Of a stretch of 11,168 nucleotides of DNA, positions 5,945-11,168 are shown piece after piece (within the stretch, counting starts at the first letter, position 1; the number at the start of each line of letters is the position of its first letter). Source of the DNA: Methanoregula sp. (lineage in GTDB: Archaea; Halobacteriota; Methanomicrobia; Methanomicrobiales; Methanospirillaceae); assembly GCA_003157895.1 (NCBI GenBank), contig PMKW01000047.1, positions 1 through 11,168 of the forward strand, read 5' to 3'. A program made the position numbers and the translations under genes. The notes beneath the pieces were generated by a model. The model saw only the letters and a list, made by a program, of their open reading frames with translations, searched no databases and was not told where the DNA came from.

Positions 5945-6171
5945 GCTCTGGAGAAATCCTCTTTTCACGTGATGATCGCCTCCCATGCGCCACCCTTGCC
6001 CCATTGGGGGCGGGGTCGCATTGCGATGCCTCGGTATTATCTGAACTGGAAATTCTCGACAACTACGTACAGGTAATACGGTACAATCGCAATCAGGAGA
6101 TGTCATAGCGGCGGGGGCAAGCTTGCATGCCCTCAAGAGCGTCTGAATTATTAAAAGGATTTCTCCAGAGC
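5945..6171. repeat. 16-bp perfect inverted repeat flanking 195 bp
   Basis: GCTCTGGAGAAATCCT at 5945-5960 is repeated exactly, inverted, at 6156-6171. Each arm lies just outside the poly-T terminator of the neighbouring convergent gene, so both transcripts would run T-run then the same 16-mer. The 195 bp between show no gene. No target-site duplication is visible and no third copy was found. It could be a small non-autonomous element, a paired 3'-end processing signal, or the result of a local inverted duplication. Confidence 0.55.
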
Positions 6172-6172
6172 C

Positions 6173-6178
6173 AAAAAA
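6173..6178 (-). terminator. T-rich terminator of the operon
   Basis: On the minus strand the DNA after the stop at 6197 reads TTTTCTGTTTTCTCTCC and then T6 (plus-strand A6 here), a plausible stepwise archaeal terminator for the three-gene operon. Confidence 0.45.
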
Positions 6179-6196
6179 TGGAGAGAAAACAGAAAA

Positions 6197-7120
6197 TTAC
6201 TCTCCCAGCAGCGTCTTTGATACAATATACTCGCCCCGGGCTTCCCGGGTCGTGCCGATGATCAGCCAGCGCTCGCTGCCGTGCTGCTCCAGGACCCCGC
6301 AGGCCCCGATTATTTCGCCCGCGAGCGCCTGCCCGCTGTAGGTGTGGGTGAAGGAGAGGACCCGGGATACGGATTCGTGCTCGACTTCGTAGATCGCGGG
6401 GTTGTCGAAAGCAAGCGACGCGTCCTTCACCTTCGCTTCGATCGTTACCTTCCCAAGTACCTTCCCTTCCCTTGCCGGGGCGCTTTGGATCTCATCGTAG
6501 GAGCGGGTATAGAGGATGTCGAAATAGGTGCCCTCAATCTGCCCTCGGTTCCACTTCCGCTGCTCGTGGAGCACGAACTGATCATAGGGTATTTCTGGCC
6601 TGCGCTTCTCGTAAACCCTGCGCCACAGGTCCGGCGAAAGGCCTTCGATCTTTCCGTCCCGTATTCCCTGCTCTACCAGTTTTTGCGCAATGAACCAGTG
6701 CTTCCCGTACACCACCATGTCGATGTCCGAGCGCTCATTCTCCAGCCCGCAGAGGAGGGAACCGGTGCAGCCGATCGTTCCTGGCGGAAGGTGGAAAAGA
6801 TCGAGCAGTCTCTGCACCCGCGGGTGATCCTGTGCAATACGGCCGATCCTAATGTCGGGCCTGAGTACCCGCTTCACGTCCGCATAAGGTACGCGGTGGA
6901 GGAGGCCGGCATATTGCGGTTTCTTTTCCGCTATAAGCGCATAGGCCTCGTCAAAGTCATATTTGGTGTACCTGCGCCCGGATGGATGGACCCGTTCTCC
7001 GTTCGCATCCGGCACATACCGGAGCACGCATCCGACCGATTCCGTATTGTCATAGGTGGAAACGGCATACAGCCAGCCATCCTTATCCTCGATAAAATCA
7101 CGCAGGCGCACCGGCAGCAT
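6197..7120 (-). CDS. archaeal nucleotidyltransferase-domain protein (COG2413-like)
   Basis: Protein of 307 residues. The polymerase-beta-type nucleotidyltransferase signature is clear: G120-S121 in GCTGSLLCGLE, then SDIDMVVYG (131-139) with D132 and D134, and a likely third carboxylate D201 in TYFDILY. The N-terminal 110 residues (PVRLRDFIEDKDGWLYAV...) form a separate conserved-looking domain. The region after 215 is rich in strands. It presumably transfers a nucleotide to an unknown acceptor, and I recall archaeal homologues being listed only as 'predicted nucleotidyltransferase'. ATG 7120 has a strong GAGGT ribosome site 8 nt upstream. The gene starts 10 nt after the Sua5-like stop and is the last gene of the operon, so a link to tRNA or RNA modification is an inference from context. 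Confidence 0.85.
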   Translation of the reverse strand: MLPVRLRDFIEDKDGWLYAVSTYDNTESVGCVLRYVPDANGERVHPSGRRYTKYDFDEAYALIAEKKPQYAGLLHRVPYADVKRVLRPDIRIGRIAQDHPRVQRLLDLFHLPPGTIGCTGSLLCGLENERSDIDMVVYGKHWFIAQKLVEQGIRDGKIEGLSPDLWRRVYEKRRPEIPYDQFVLHEQRKWNRGQIEGTYFDILYTRSYDEIQSAPAREGKVLGKVTIEAKVKDASLAFDNPAIYEVEHESVSRVLSFTHTYSGQALAGEIIGACGVLEQHGSERWLIIGTTREARGEYIVSKTLLGE

Positions 7121-7130
7121 ACAAAGAACC

Positions 7131-7703
7131 TCACATGGTCAGCAGGAATTTCGCCACCCGGTCGATGTCCGCGCCGGCCCGGAGGACCCGCTTCTCAGTA
7201 AGGTCGACAACGGTACTGGGGGTGCCGGCAAGCCGGCCGCCATCGATCAGGAACTCGTACGGTACCGTACACTCGGCCGGTGTGACCGGGTCCTTTGCCC
7301 CGTGGAGGTTGGCGCTCGTTGCGGTTATCGGCGAATCGAACTTCGCAATCAGCTGCAGGGCAAGGTCGTGGGCCGGCATCCGGATCCCGATCAGGCCGGT
7401 CCCCCCGGTCAGGATCGCCGGAACGGTCTTCCGTGCGGGAAGTATGGCGGTGACTGGTCCCGGCAGGAATGTATTGAGGAATGATTCAACCCCCGGATCA
7501 ACGCGGGCAACGGCAAAGAGCATATCGAAGTCAGAGACTGCGATCGAGACCGGCATTGCAAGCGGGCGCTTCTTCGCCTCGTAAACCTTGAGGATCGCTT
7601 CGTCAGAAAACGCGTCGGCACCCAGCCCGTACACGGTCTCCGTGGGATAGACAATGATCCCGTCATGCATCAGGATGGAAACGGCCTTTTCGAGCACGTC
7701 CAT
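7131..7703 (-). CDS. YrdC/Sua5-family L-threonylcarbamoyladenylate synthase
   Basis: Protein of 190 residues with a single YrdC domain. It catalyses formation of threonylcarbamoyl-AMP from threonine, bicarbonate and ATP, the first step of t6A37 tRNA modification. Visible signatures are YPTETVYGLG (19-28), KKRP (44-47, the K-x-R type ATP site), TATSANLHG (127-135) and STVVD (163-167). It lacks the extra C-terminal Sua5 domain of many archaeal members, so it is of the short TsaC/YrdC type. It starts 2 nt after the stop of the ACT-DUF5612 gene and is followed 10 nt later by the nucleotidyltransferase; tight spacing indicates one operon. The t6A substrates include the tRNA-Thr in this window. Cytoplasmic. 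Confidence 0.93.
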   Translation of the reverse strand: MDVLEKAVSILMHDGIIVYPTETVYGLGADAFSDEAILKVYEAKKRPLAMPVSIAVSDFDMLFAVARVDPGVESFLNTFLPGPVTAILPARKTVPAILTGGTGLIGIRMPAHDLALQLIAKFDSPITATSANLHGAKDPVTPAECTVPYEFLIDGGRLAGTPSTVVDLTEKRVLRAGADIDRVAKFLLTM

Positions 7704-7705
7704 TT

Positions 7706-8389
7706 TTAAAACTCACGCCCGCGGACCCGGTTGATGTCAAAGACCGCCTTGCTGCTGATGTGCATCACGGCAAAGACCCCGGCCTGGATAGGATCGGTCA
7801 CGACAAGATCCGCGTGCTCGGGGACTGTCCCTGCCATCTTCAGCGCGATAACCGGGATCCCCGATTCCCTGACCCGGTCAACCGCTTTCGAGATATTCCC
7901 GCCCATGATCGAGCCGGCGAGTACCAGGATGGATGCGCGGGGCAGGCGTGCCACCGCATCCACGGCAAGGGCAAGGGTCTGCTCGCCCACGAGCGGGATC
8001 GTGTCCACCGAGATCCGTTCCCCCCGGATGTTGTGCCGGTCCGCTTCGTTGACTGCACCGACCGCAACCTGTGCCACCTGCGCTCCACCGCCGATGATGA
8101 TCACCCGCGACCCGAAGATATGGCCGAAAGGCCTGTACGCTTTCACGTCTTTTACCGAGGGAATATTATTGAGATCTTCGAGCAGACGGTCATGGTCCTC
8201 GGCCGGCCCGCAATCATATTCAAAATAGAGCTCTGCCATCCCCGAATACGGGCCGGAATCGAAGAGTTCCTGGTTGATCATCACGATGTTGCCCTCGTGG
8301 TCGGCAACGACTGCTGCAATGTCCCGCAGGACTCCGCGGCGGTTCTCCGCTATGATCCGAATTGCCGAGCGTTCAGGTTCCGATTCCAT
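7706..8389 (-). CDS. ACT domain - DUF5612 protein
   Basis: Protein of 227 residues. Residues 8-86 form an ACT domain (IRIIAENRRGVLRDIAAVVA and 'GNIVMINQELFD'), a module that normally binds an amino acid or other small ligand. The rest (about 92-227) is the archaeal DUF5612-type domain with a Gly-rich start IIIGGGAQVAQVAVG (97-111) and a second strand-turn unit, SILVLAGSIMGGN (153-165). The fold and function of that half are not known to me; the Gly-rich turns suggest a nucleotide or phosphate site. The start ATG 8389 has no ribosome site and lies only 9 nt beyond the 3' end of tRNA-Gly, so translation probably begins on a nearly leaderless mRNA after tRNA 3' processing. First protein gene of the operon. 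Confidence 0.88.
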   Translation of the reverse strand: MESEPERSAIRIIAENRRGVLRDIAAVVADHEGNIVMINQELFDSGPYSGMAELYFEYDCGPAEDHDRLLEDLNNIPSVKDVKAYRPFGHIFGSRVIIIGGGAQVAQVAVGAVNEADRHNIRGERISVDTIPLVGEQTLALAVDAVARLPRASILVLAGSIMGGNISKAVDRVRESGIPVIALKMAGTVPEHADLVVTDPIQAGVFAVMHISSKAVFDINRVRGREF

Positions 8390-8398
8390 AGGCCACGA

Positions 8399-8469
8399 TG
8401 CGATAACCGGGGATCGAACCCGGGTTAGAAGCTTGGGAAGCTCCTGTCCTACCGCTAGACTATTATCGC
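8399..8469 (-). tRNA. tRNA-Gly (anticodon CCC)
   Basis: The minus strand gives a complete 71-nt cloverleaf. The acceptor stem is GCGATAA/TTATCGC with discriminator A. The D arm is GTCTAGCGGTAGGAC, the anticodon stem GGAGC/GCTTC has loop TTCCCAA, and the T arm is CCGGG-TTCGATC-CCCGG. The anticodon CCC reads GGG. No intron and no encoded CCA. A TATA box at 8491-8499 fits a transcript starting at the 5' end of the tRNA. The next gene on the same strand starts 9 nt downstream and no terminator lies between, so the tRNA and the operon share a transcript. Confidence 0.95.
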
Positions 8470-8490
8470 GTACAAACTTCTGTGTGTTCT

Positions 8491-8499
8491 CTTATATTG
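8491..8499 (-). promoter_or_regulatory. TATA box of tRNA-Gly and the downstream operon
   Basis: On the minus strand CAATATAAG, about 25 nt before the 5' end of the tRNA at 8469. It is the only good promoter upstream of the ACT-DUF5612 gene as well, since the tRNA fills the space where another TATA box would need to be. Confidence 0.5.
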
Positions 8500-8585
8500 A
8501 GTGATTTTTACATAAATATAGTGCCTTCCCTCTAGGGGCCCCGAAAAGATACCATTGCAGTGCATCCGATTTTTCCTGCAGCAGT

Positions 8586-8599
8586 CCTATATTTTTAAG
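8586..8599 (+). promoter_or_regulatory. candidate TATA box of the surface protein
   Basis: CCTATATTTTTAAG, a good archaeal TATA match. Transcription near 8620 would give a leader of about 110 nt before ATG 8734, which is long for an archaeon and may leave room for regulation. The rest of 8600-8733 shows no gene. Confidence 0.4.
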
Positions 8600-8733
8600 C
8601 AGGGCAATACCAAGTATGTACACGATAGACAGATCCCCTCCCGCACCCTCCTGTGCCGAAAAATCTCCTTCCGGAGCCGGGGTACTACCGGGCCGGTAGG
8701 GGATTGAGAGGTCAAAAACCGGAGAAACAATTC

Positions 8734-9696
8734 ATGTCACTACGAACCCTGTGCATAAGTCTCCTTGTTGCCGCTTGCCTGGTTATGGTGGTACTCCCTG
8801 TACAGGCTGAAAGCGCCGGCAGCTCACCAGTAAAAGTGATCTACCAGACCCCCTTCTCTTCAGACCCCCATTGGACGACAAACAACCCGTCGTCCGATTA
8901 CTGGGATCCTTCTGGGGGAATGTATCACTTTTCCCTCGAGCCCAGCACCGGCAATTATGCCTATATACCTATAGACAGCATGGAGGGTTCTTTTACCTTC
9001 GAGTATGATGTAACCTTCGACCGTGTCGATGATGGTGCCGCGTTCCGTTTCGGCGTGACCGGTACGGAGATGGATTTCAACAAGGGCCCGAATGTCATCT
9101 CCATGTTCTCGAACGGGAAGCATGAGAACATCATGTCGCTGCACCTCGTTACGGTTGGCAACAGGGAAATGGAAGTGAACAGCCAGTCAGATGACGAGCT
9201 GACGAGCGGTACTATCGCTTACAAGGGTTCCACGGTCAGGTTCGAGCTGAACAAGACCTACCATGTGACCATAACCTACGATGACGACAGGAAGATCACC
9301 ATCATGCAGGTCAGTGACAAGGCCAGCGGGGATGAGATATGGTCATATTTCATAAACACCGTCGGGGACGTCCGCAACATGAACCGTATCTATCTGGGCT
9401 CCCGGGGGGACTACGGGTCTATGAACGTCTATGCCCGCGGGTATATCGATAATGTCCGGCTCACGCAACCCGCCCCAGCCATAACCTCCGTACAGACCAC
9501 CGTATCACCGACGGAGGAAACCACGGTACCGCCCGTAACGACAAAGAAAACCCCCGTCATCCCAACCCACCTGCCTGCGGACACGACCGGGTCTCCTACG
9601 GACACGACCGAATCTCCCATGGGCGCACTCCTGGCAGTCTTTGCCCTTGGCATAACCGGGATCTTGGGCGTCCTTTGCGGCAGGAAAAAATCCTGA
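8734..9696 (+). CDS. secreted, C-terminally anchored surface protein
   Basis: Protein of 320 residues. A signal peptide (1-25; hydrophobic 8-21, likely cleaved after VQA) is followed by a strand-rich domain (about 34-245) that resembles concanavalin-A/laminin-G-type jelly rolls: 'SFTFEYDVTFDRVDDGAAFRFGV' style strands, 'KTYHVTITYDDD', and a closing 'GYIDNVRLT'. Such domains often bind carbohydrates, but no binding residues can be assigned. A Thr/Pro/Ser linker (about 250-294), likely glycosylated, contains a short TTGSPTD/TTESPMG repeat. It ends in one membrane helix (about 297-315) and RKKS, so the protein is anchored with its body outside. ATG 8734 has GGAG 9 nt upstream and sits right before the signal peptide. 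Monocistronic, with a T-rich terminator after the stop. Confidence 0.85.
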   Translation: MSLRTLCISLLVAACLVMVVLPVQAESAGSSPVKVIYQTPFSSDPHWTTNNPSSDYWDPSGGMYHFSLEPSTGNYAYIPIDSMEGSFTFEYDVTFDRVDDGAAFRFGVTGTEMDFNKGPNVISMFSNGKHENIMSLHLVTVGNREMEVNSQSDDELTSGTIAYKGSTVRFELNKTYHVTITYDDDRKITIMQVSDKASGDEIWSYFINTVGDVRNMNRIYLGSRGDYGSMNVYARGYIDNVRLTQPAPAITSVQTTVSPTEETTVPPVTTKKTPVIPTHLPADTTGSPTDTTESPMGALLAVFALGITGILGVLCGRKKS

Positions 9697-9699
9697 TAC

Positions 9700-9710
9700 T
9701 TTTTGTTTTT
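9700..9710 (+). terminator. T-rich terminator of the surface protein
   Basis: T5-G-T5 beginning three nucleotides after the TGA at 9694-9696. Confidence 0.5.
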
Positions 9711-9948
9711 GAGGGAAAATCTTCATTTTCTGAGCGGTCATCAGTTTGCAAAGGTCGGTTCAGACCTCCCTTCTTGTCATCGATATTCTGACAAACCTCT
9801 CCAGCCCAGAATGTAAGAAGAGTCAAACTCTTCGTTATCAGAGCGATCATCAGGCCGGTCTTCTGATAATCTCTTTAAAAAAACCGTGTAACCGGATTAT
9901 CCGTGAGCGCATTGCCGGCTTAAAAAAGGTATTGGCTTGTGTATGATG
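9711..9948. other. intergenic stretch with several short inverted repeats
   Basis: No protein gene is supported. Small inverted repeats are present: AGGTC/GACCT (9752-9767), ATTCTG/CAGAAT (9785-9812), GAAGAGT-CAA-ACTCTTC (9817-9833) and TTATCAG/CTGATAA (9835-9869). The 7-bp stem at 9817-9833 is the best of these; the others could be chance. A TATA-like CTTAAAAAAGG lies at 9919-9929 ahead of the structured element. Confidence 0.35.
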
Positions 9949-10031
9949 ACAGGAGGGGTTGACTCCCCCTGTACTCTGGAGTGAGAGTTGGTCCGGCACT
10001 GTTCCGGTGCAGGATTGCACCGGAGCCGGAC
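9949..10031 (+). ncRNA. candidate structured RNA element
   Basis: Three consecutive hairpins are visible. The first is ACAGG(A)GGG pairing with CCCCCTGT (9949-9972). The second is ACTCT/AGAGT (9973-9988). The third is a strong bulged hairpin: outer stem GTCCGGC/GCCGGAC (9991-9997 with 10025-10031), a 5-nt bulge ACTGT, inner stem TCCGGTGCA/TGCACCGGA and loop GGAT. The third has 16 base pairs and is not a chance event. The TATA-like box at 9919-9929 would start a plus-strand transcript near 9950, exactly before the first hairpin. No poly-T end is visible soon after, and the inverted repeats would fold on the minus strand too, so strand and identity are uncertain. It could instead be a 3' end structure of the small secreted-protein gene. 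Confidence 0.35.
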
Positions 10032-10155
10032 AGAAGTGTGTTGTTGTTCACATTCCTGGGTGAGGAGATACTCGGGATGTGCATGGAGTGGTCATCGTTC
10101 ATACGGGTGCGTGGCTCTTTTCCAAAGGATGCGCCGGTGGCAGGGACCGGGGGCG

Positions 10156-10386
10156 TCATGGTGCGCTCCCCTGATTGGCATTCCCGCAAGCCTGTGCCAG
10201 GTATCCTGCGGGGTTTTCCCGCTCCAGTGGTGAGTATGGAGTCACCATGGCATCTGCGGGGGATGTGGCACTCCCGCATCCAACTATGCAGGAGTGATCG
10301 CACCCGGCTGCACGGGAAGGCGAGACAAGCAGGCCTGCCGCGAGCATCACCAGTGCGATCCCAATCATGATTTTTCCCAGATCCAT
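10156..10386 (-). CDS. small secreted Cys-containing protein
   Basis: Protein of 76 residues from ATG 10386, which has GGAG 9 nt upstream. Residues 4-22 are a hydrophobic signal segment (KIMIGIALVMLAAGLLV). It is followed by SRAAG and then C29, C33 and C37 in CDHSCIVGCG, with a fourth cysteine C67 near the end (AQACGNA). AAGC at 26-29 weakly resembles a lipobox, so lipid anchoring at C29 is possible but the position -3 residue is not ideal. The rest is Pro/Ser-rich and probably unstructured. No family is recognised. The C-x3-C-x3-C spacing could bind a metal or form disulfides. The gene stands alone; its stop overlaps ATG 10159 (ATGA) of a dubious frame. Confidence 0.65.
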   Translation of the reverse strand: MDLGKIMIGIALVMLAAGLLVSPSRAAGCDHSCIVGCGSATSPADAMVTPYSPLERENPAGYLAQACGNANQGSAP

Positions 10387-10564
10387 CTGACGTTGCTCCT
10401 TTATTTGGAAATTTGCGTGGGTCGGTGACACGCCGAAATGATATCGTGTATCACCTGATATTACCCTCTCGAAAGAAAAGCAGATAAATTCGTTACATCA
10501 TCCGGGTTGTACGGTATAACTTTTCGGTTACAGGGTGGAACTCCCGGGATGTAAGCTGGGAGAG

Positions 10565-10573
10565 AATTTAAAC
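10565..10573 (+). promoter_or_regulatory. candidate TATA box of the HTH-FHA gene
   Basis: AATTTAAAC gives a start near 10598 and a leader of about 44 nt that would contain the GGTGGT ribosome site. A second box, TGATATACG (10609-10617), would give a leaderless mRNA. The first is preferred because a ribosome site is present. Confidence 0.3.
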
Positions 10574-10641
10574 AGTCACAACATTATCTTCTGCTGTCCA
10601 AACAATTATGATATACGTTTCGCATATTCTGGTGGTGCGCA

Positions 10642-11168
10642 ATGGATCCTGCAGATAAATCCCCGACAATAATCATCCACGAAGAGTCAGACCCGCTTGA
10701 GGAACTCTCGGACTACCTCGATGTCCTCTCAAGCAGTGCCCGGCTCAGGATCTTAAAATTCCTTGAGAAGAAGCCCCGCGACGCCCGCTCGATCTCACGC
10801 GAGATCGAGACCAGCTATGAAAATACCAAGAAGCATCTCGACAAGCTCCTGAGTATCGGCGTTATCAAAAAAGAGGCCGGCCTTGGCGCTCCCACGTCTA
10901 AAGGGATCCACCCGGTCTGGGAATACTCCCTTGTACCCGGGGGACTTGAGGCCATTATCCGCAACCTCGGTCTCTTCTCGAATACCCGTGTCCAGATCAC
11001 GGGGAGCGAGATCTCGCGGCGGCTTGATGAAGTGAAAAACACGCTGAACCGCGAAGTCCTCGGGGATGTCCCGGCAGTTATCGTCCTTGGCGGCTCGGAT
11101 GATGCCAAGGTGTTCCTGCTGAAAAACGATGTAGTCAGTATCGGCAGGATCGACCCGGCAAGCCGCAC
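10642..11168 (+). CDS. HTH-FHA domain regulator, partial
   Basis: The gene starts at ATG 10642 (GGTGGT 5 nt upstream) and runs off the window after 175 codons. Residues 20-98 form an ArsR-like winged helix: LSDYLDVLSSSARLRILKFL (22-41), a recognition region ISREIETSYENTKKHLDKLL (51-70), and a wing ending VWEYSLVPGG (92-101). A connecting helix (about 122-140) leads to AVIVLGGSDDAKVFLLKNDVVSIGR (145-169), the opening of an FHA domain with its 'SIGR' turn. FHA domains bind phosphothreonine, so this is probably a DNA-binding regulator that senses a phosphorylated partner. The pairing of HTH and FHA is known in Methanomicrobiales as far as I recall. Cytoplasmic. The C-terminal part is outside the window. 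Confidence 0.85.
   Translation, partial: MDPADKSPTIIIHEESDPLEELSDYLDVLSSSARLRILKFLEKKPRDARSISREIETSYENTKKHLDKLLSIGVIKKEAGLGAPTSKGIHPVWEYSLVPGGLEAIIRNLGLFSNTRVQITGSEISRRLDEVKNTLNREVLGDVPAVIVLGGSDDAKVFLLKNDVVSIGRIDPASR

Noticed and set aside
6119..6132. AAGCTTGCATGCC, identical to the start of the pUC polylinker
   Set aside because: The match stops after 13 bases and the flanks are unlike vector, so chance is the simpler reading than cloning contamination.
6281..7201. 306-codon plus-strand open frame
   Set aside because: It is the exact antisense of the nucleotidyltransferase gene, which has a ribosome site, catalytic motifs and operon context. The antisense product has no recognisable motif.
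7760..8428. 222-codon plus-strand open frame
   Set aside because: Antisense to the ACT-DUF5612 gene and part of tRNA-Gly. Open only because of the GC-rich codon bias of the real gene.
9920..10159. Minus-strand frame starting at the ATGA overlap with the small secreted protein
   Set aside because: The ATGA overlap suggests coupling, but the 79-residue product has no hydrophobic core or motif, and it runs through the strong hairpin at 9991-10031.

Overview
The window looks like chromosomal DNA of a methanogenic archaeon, most likely from the Methanomicrobiales (Methanoregula-like). This is inferred from gene content, not from a search. The archaeal signs are an ACT-DUF5612 protein, a YrdC-only Sua5-type protein in an operon with a COG2413-type nucleotidyltransferase, an HTH-FHA regulator, a DUF3795 relic, multi-zinc-ribbon proteins, tRNA genes without encoded CCA, TATA-like promoters and poly-T terminators. 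No phage, insertion sequence, CRISPR array or rRNA was seen.

Positions 1-2470 hold two tandem minus-strand paralogues. Each is a membrane-tethered extracytoplasmic thioredoxin-fold protein with a one-cysteine CPYG motif (1-564, cut by the window edge; 1315-2322, complete). A frameshifted gene remnant (981-1302) lies between them. Positions 2779-3665 hold a Cys-rich minus-strand ORF, a divergent protein made of three zinc ribbons, and a possible micro-ORF. tRNA-Thr(CGT) follows at 3704-3775, then DUF3467 (3829-4122), and divergently a Cas4-like PD-(D/E)XK protein (4246-4920). The Cas4-like protein keeps the four Fe-S cysteines but appears to have lost the catalytic E-x-K pair. A truncated DUF3795 gene runs antisense into its 3' end.

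Positions 5141-5553 are a C/G-run-rich non-coding stretch upstream of a small GNAT-like protein (5554-5922). That gene converges on the operon tRNA-Gly(CCC) - ACT-DUF5612 - YrdC/Sua5 - nucleotidyltransferase (8469 down to 6197). A 16-bp inverted repeat sits just beyond both convergent terminators. In the operon, the tRNA-Gly 3' end is only 9 nt from the next start codon, so tRNA processing would release a nearly leaderless mRNA. The YrdC/Sua5 protein should make threonylcarbamoyl-AMP for t6A37 in ANN-decoding tRNAs, which include the tRNA-Thr in this window.

Positions 8586-9710 encode a secreted, C-terminally anchored surface protein. Positions 9711-10155 are non-coding but contain a strong bulged hairpin (9991-10031) behind a TATA-like box, a candidate structured RNA. 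A small secreted Cys protein (10156-10386, minus) and a truncated HTH-FHA regulator (from 10642, plus) close the window.

The most unusual items are the paired GILT/VSR-like thioredoxin-fold proteins, the Cas4-like protein with a lost catalytic motif, the tRNA-mRNA fusion transcript and the structured element near 10 kb.
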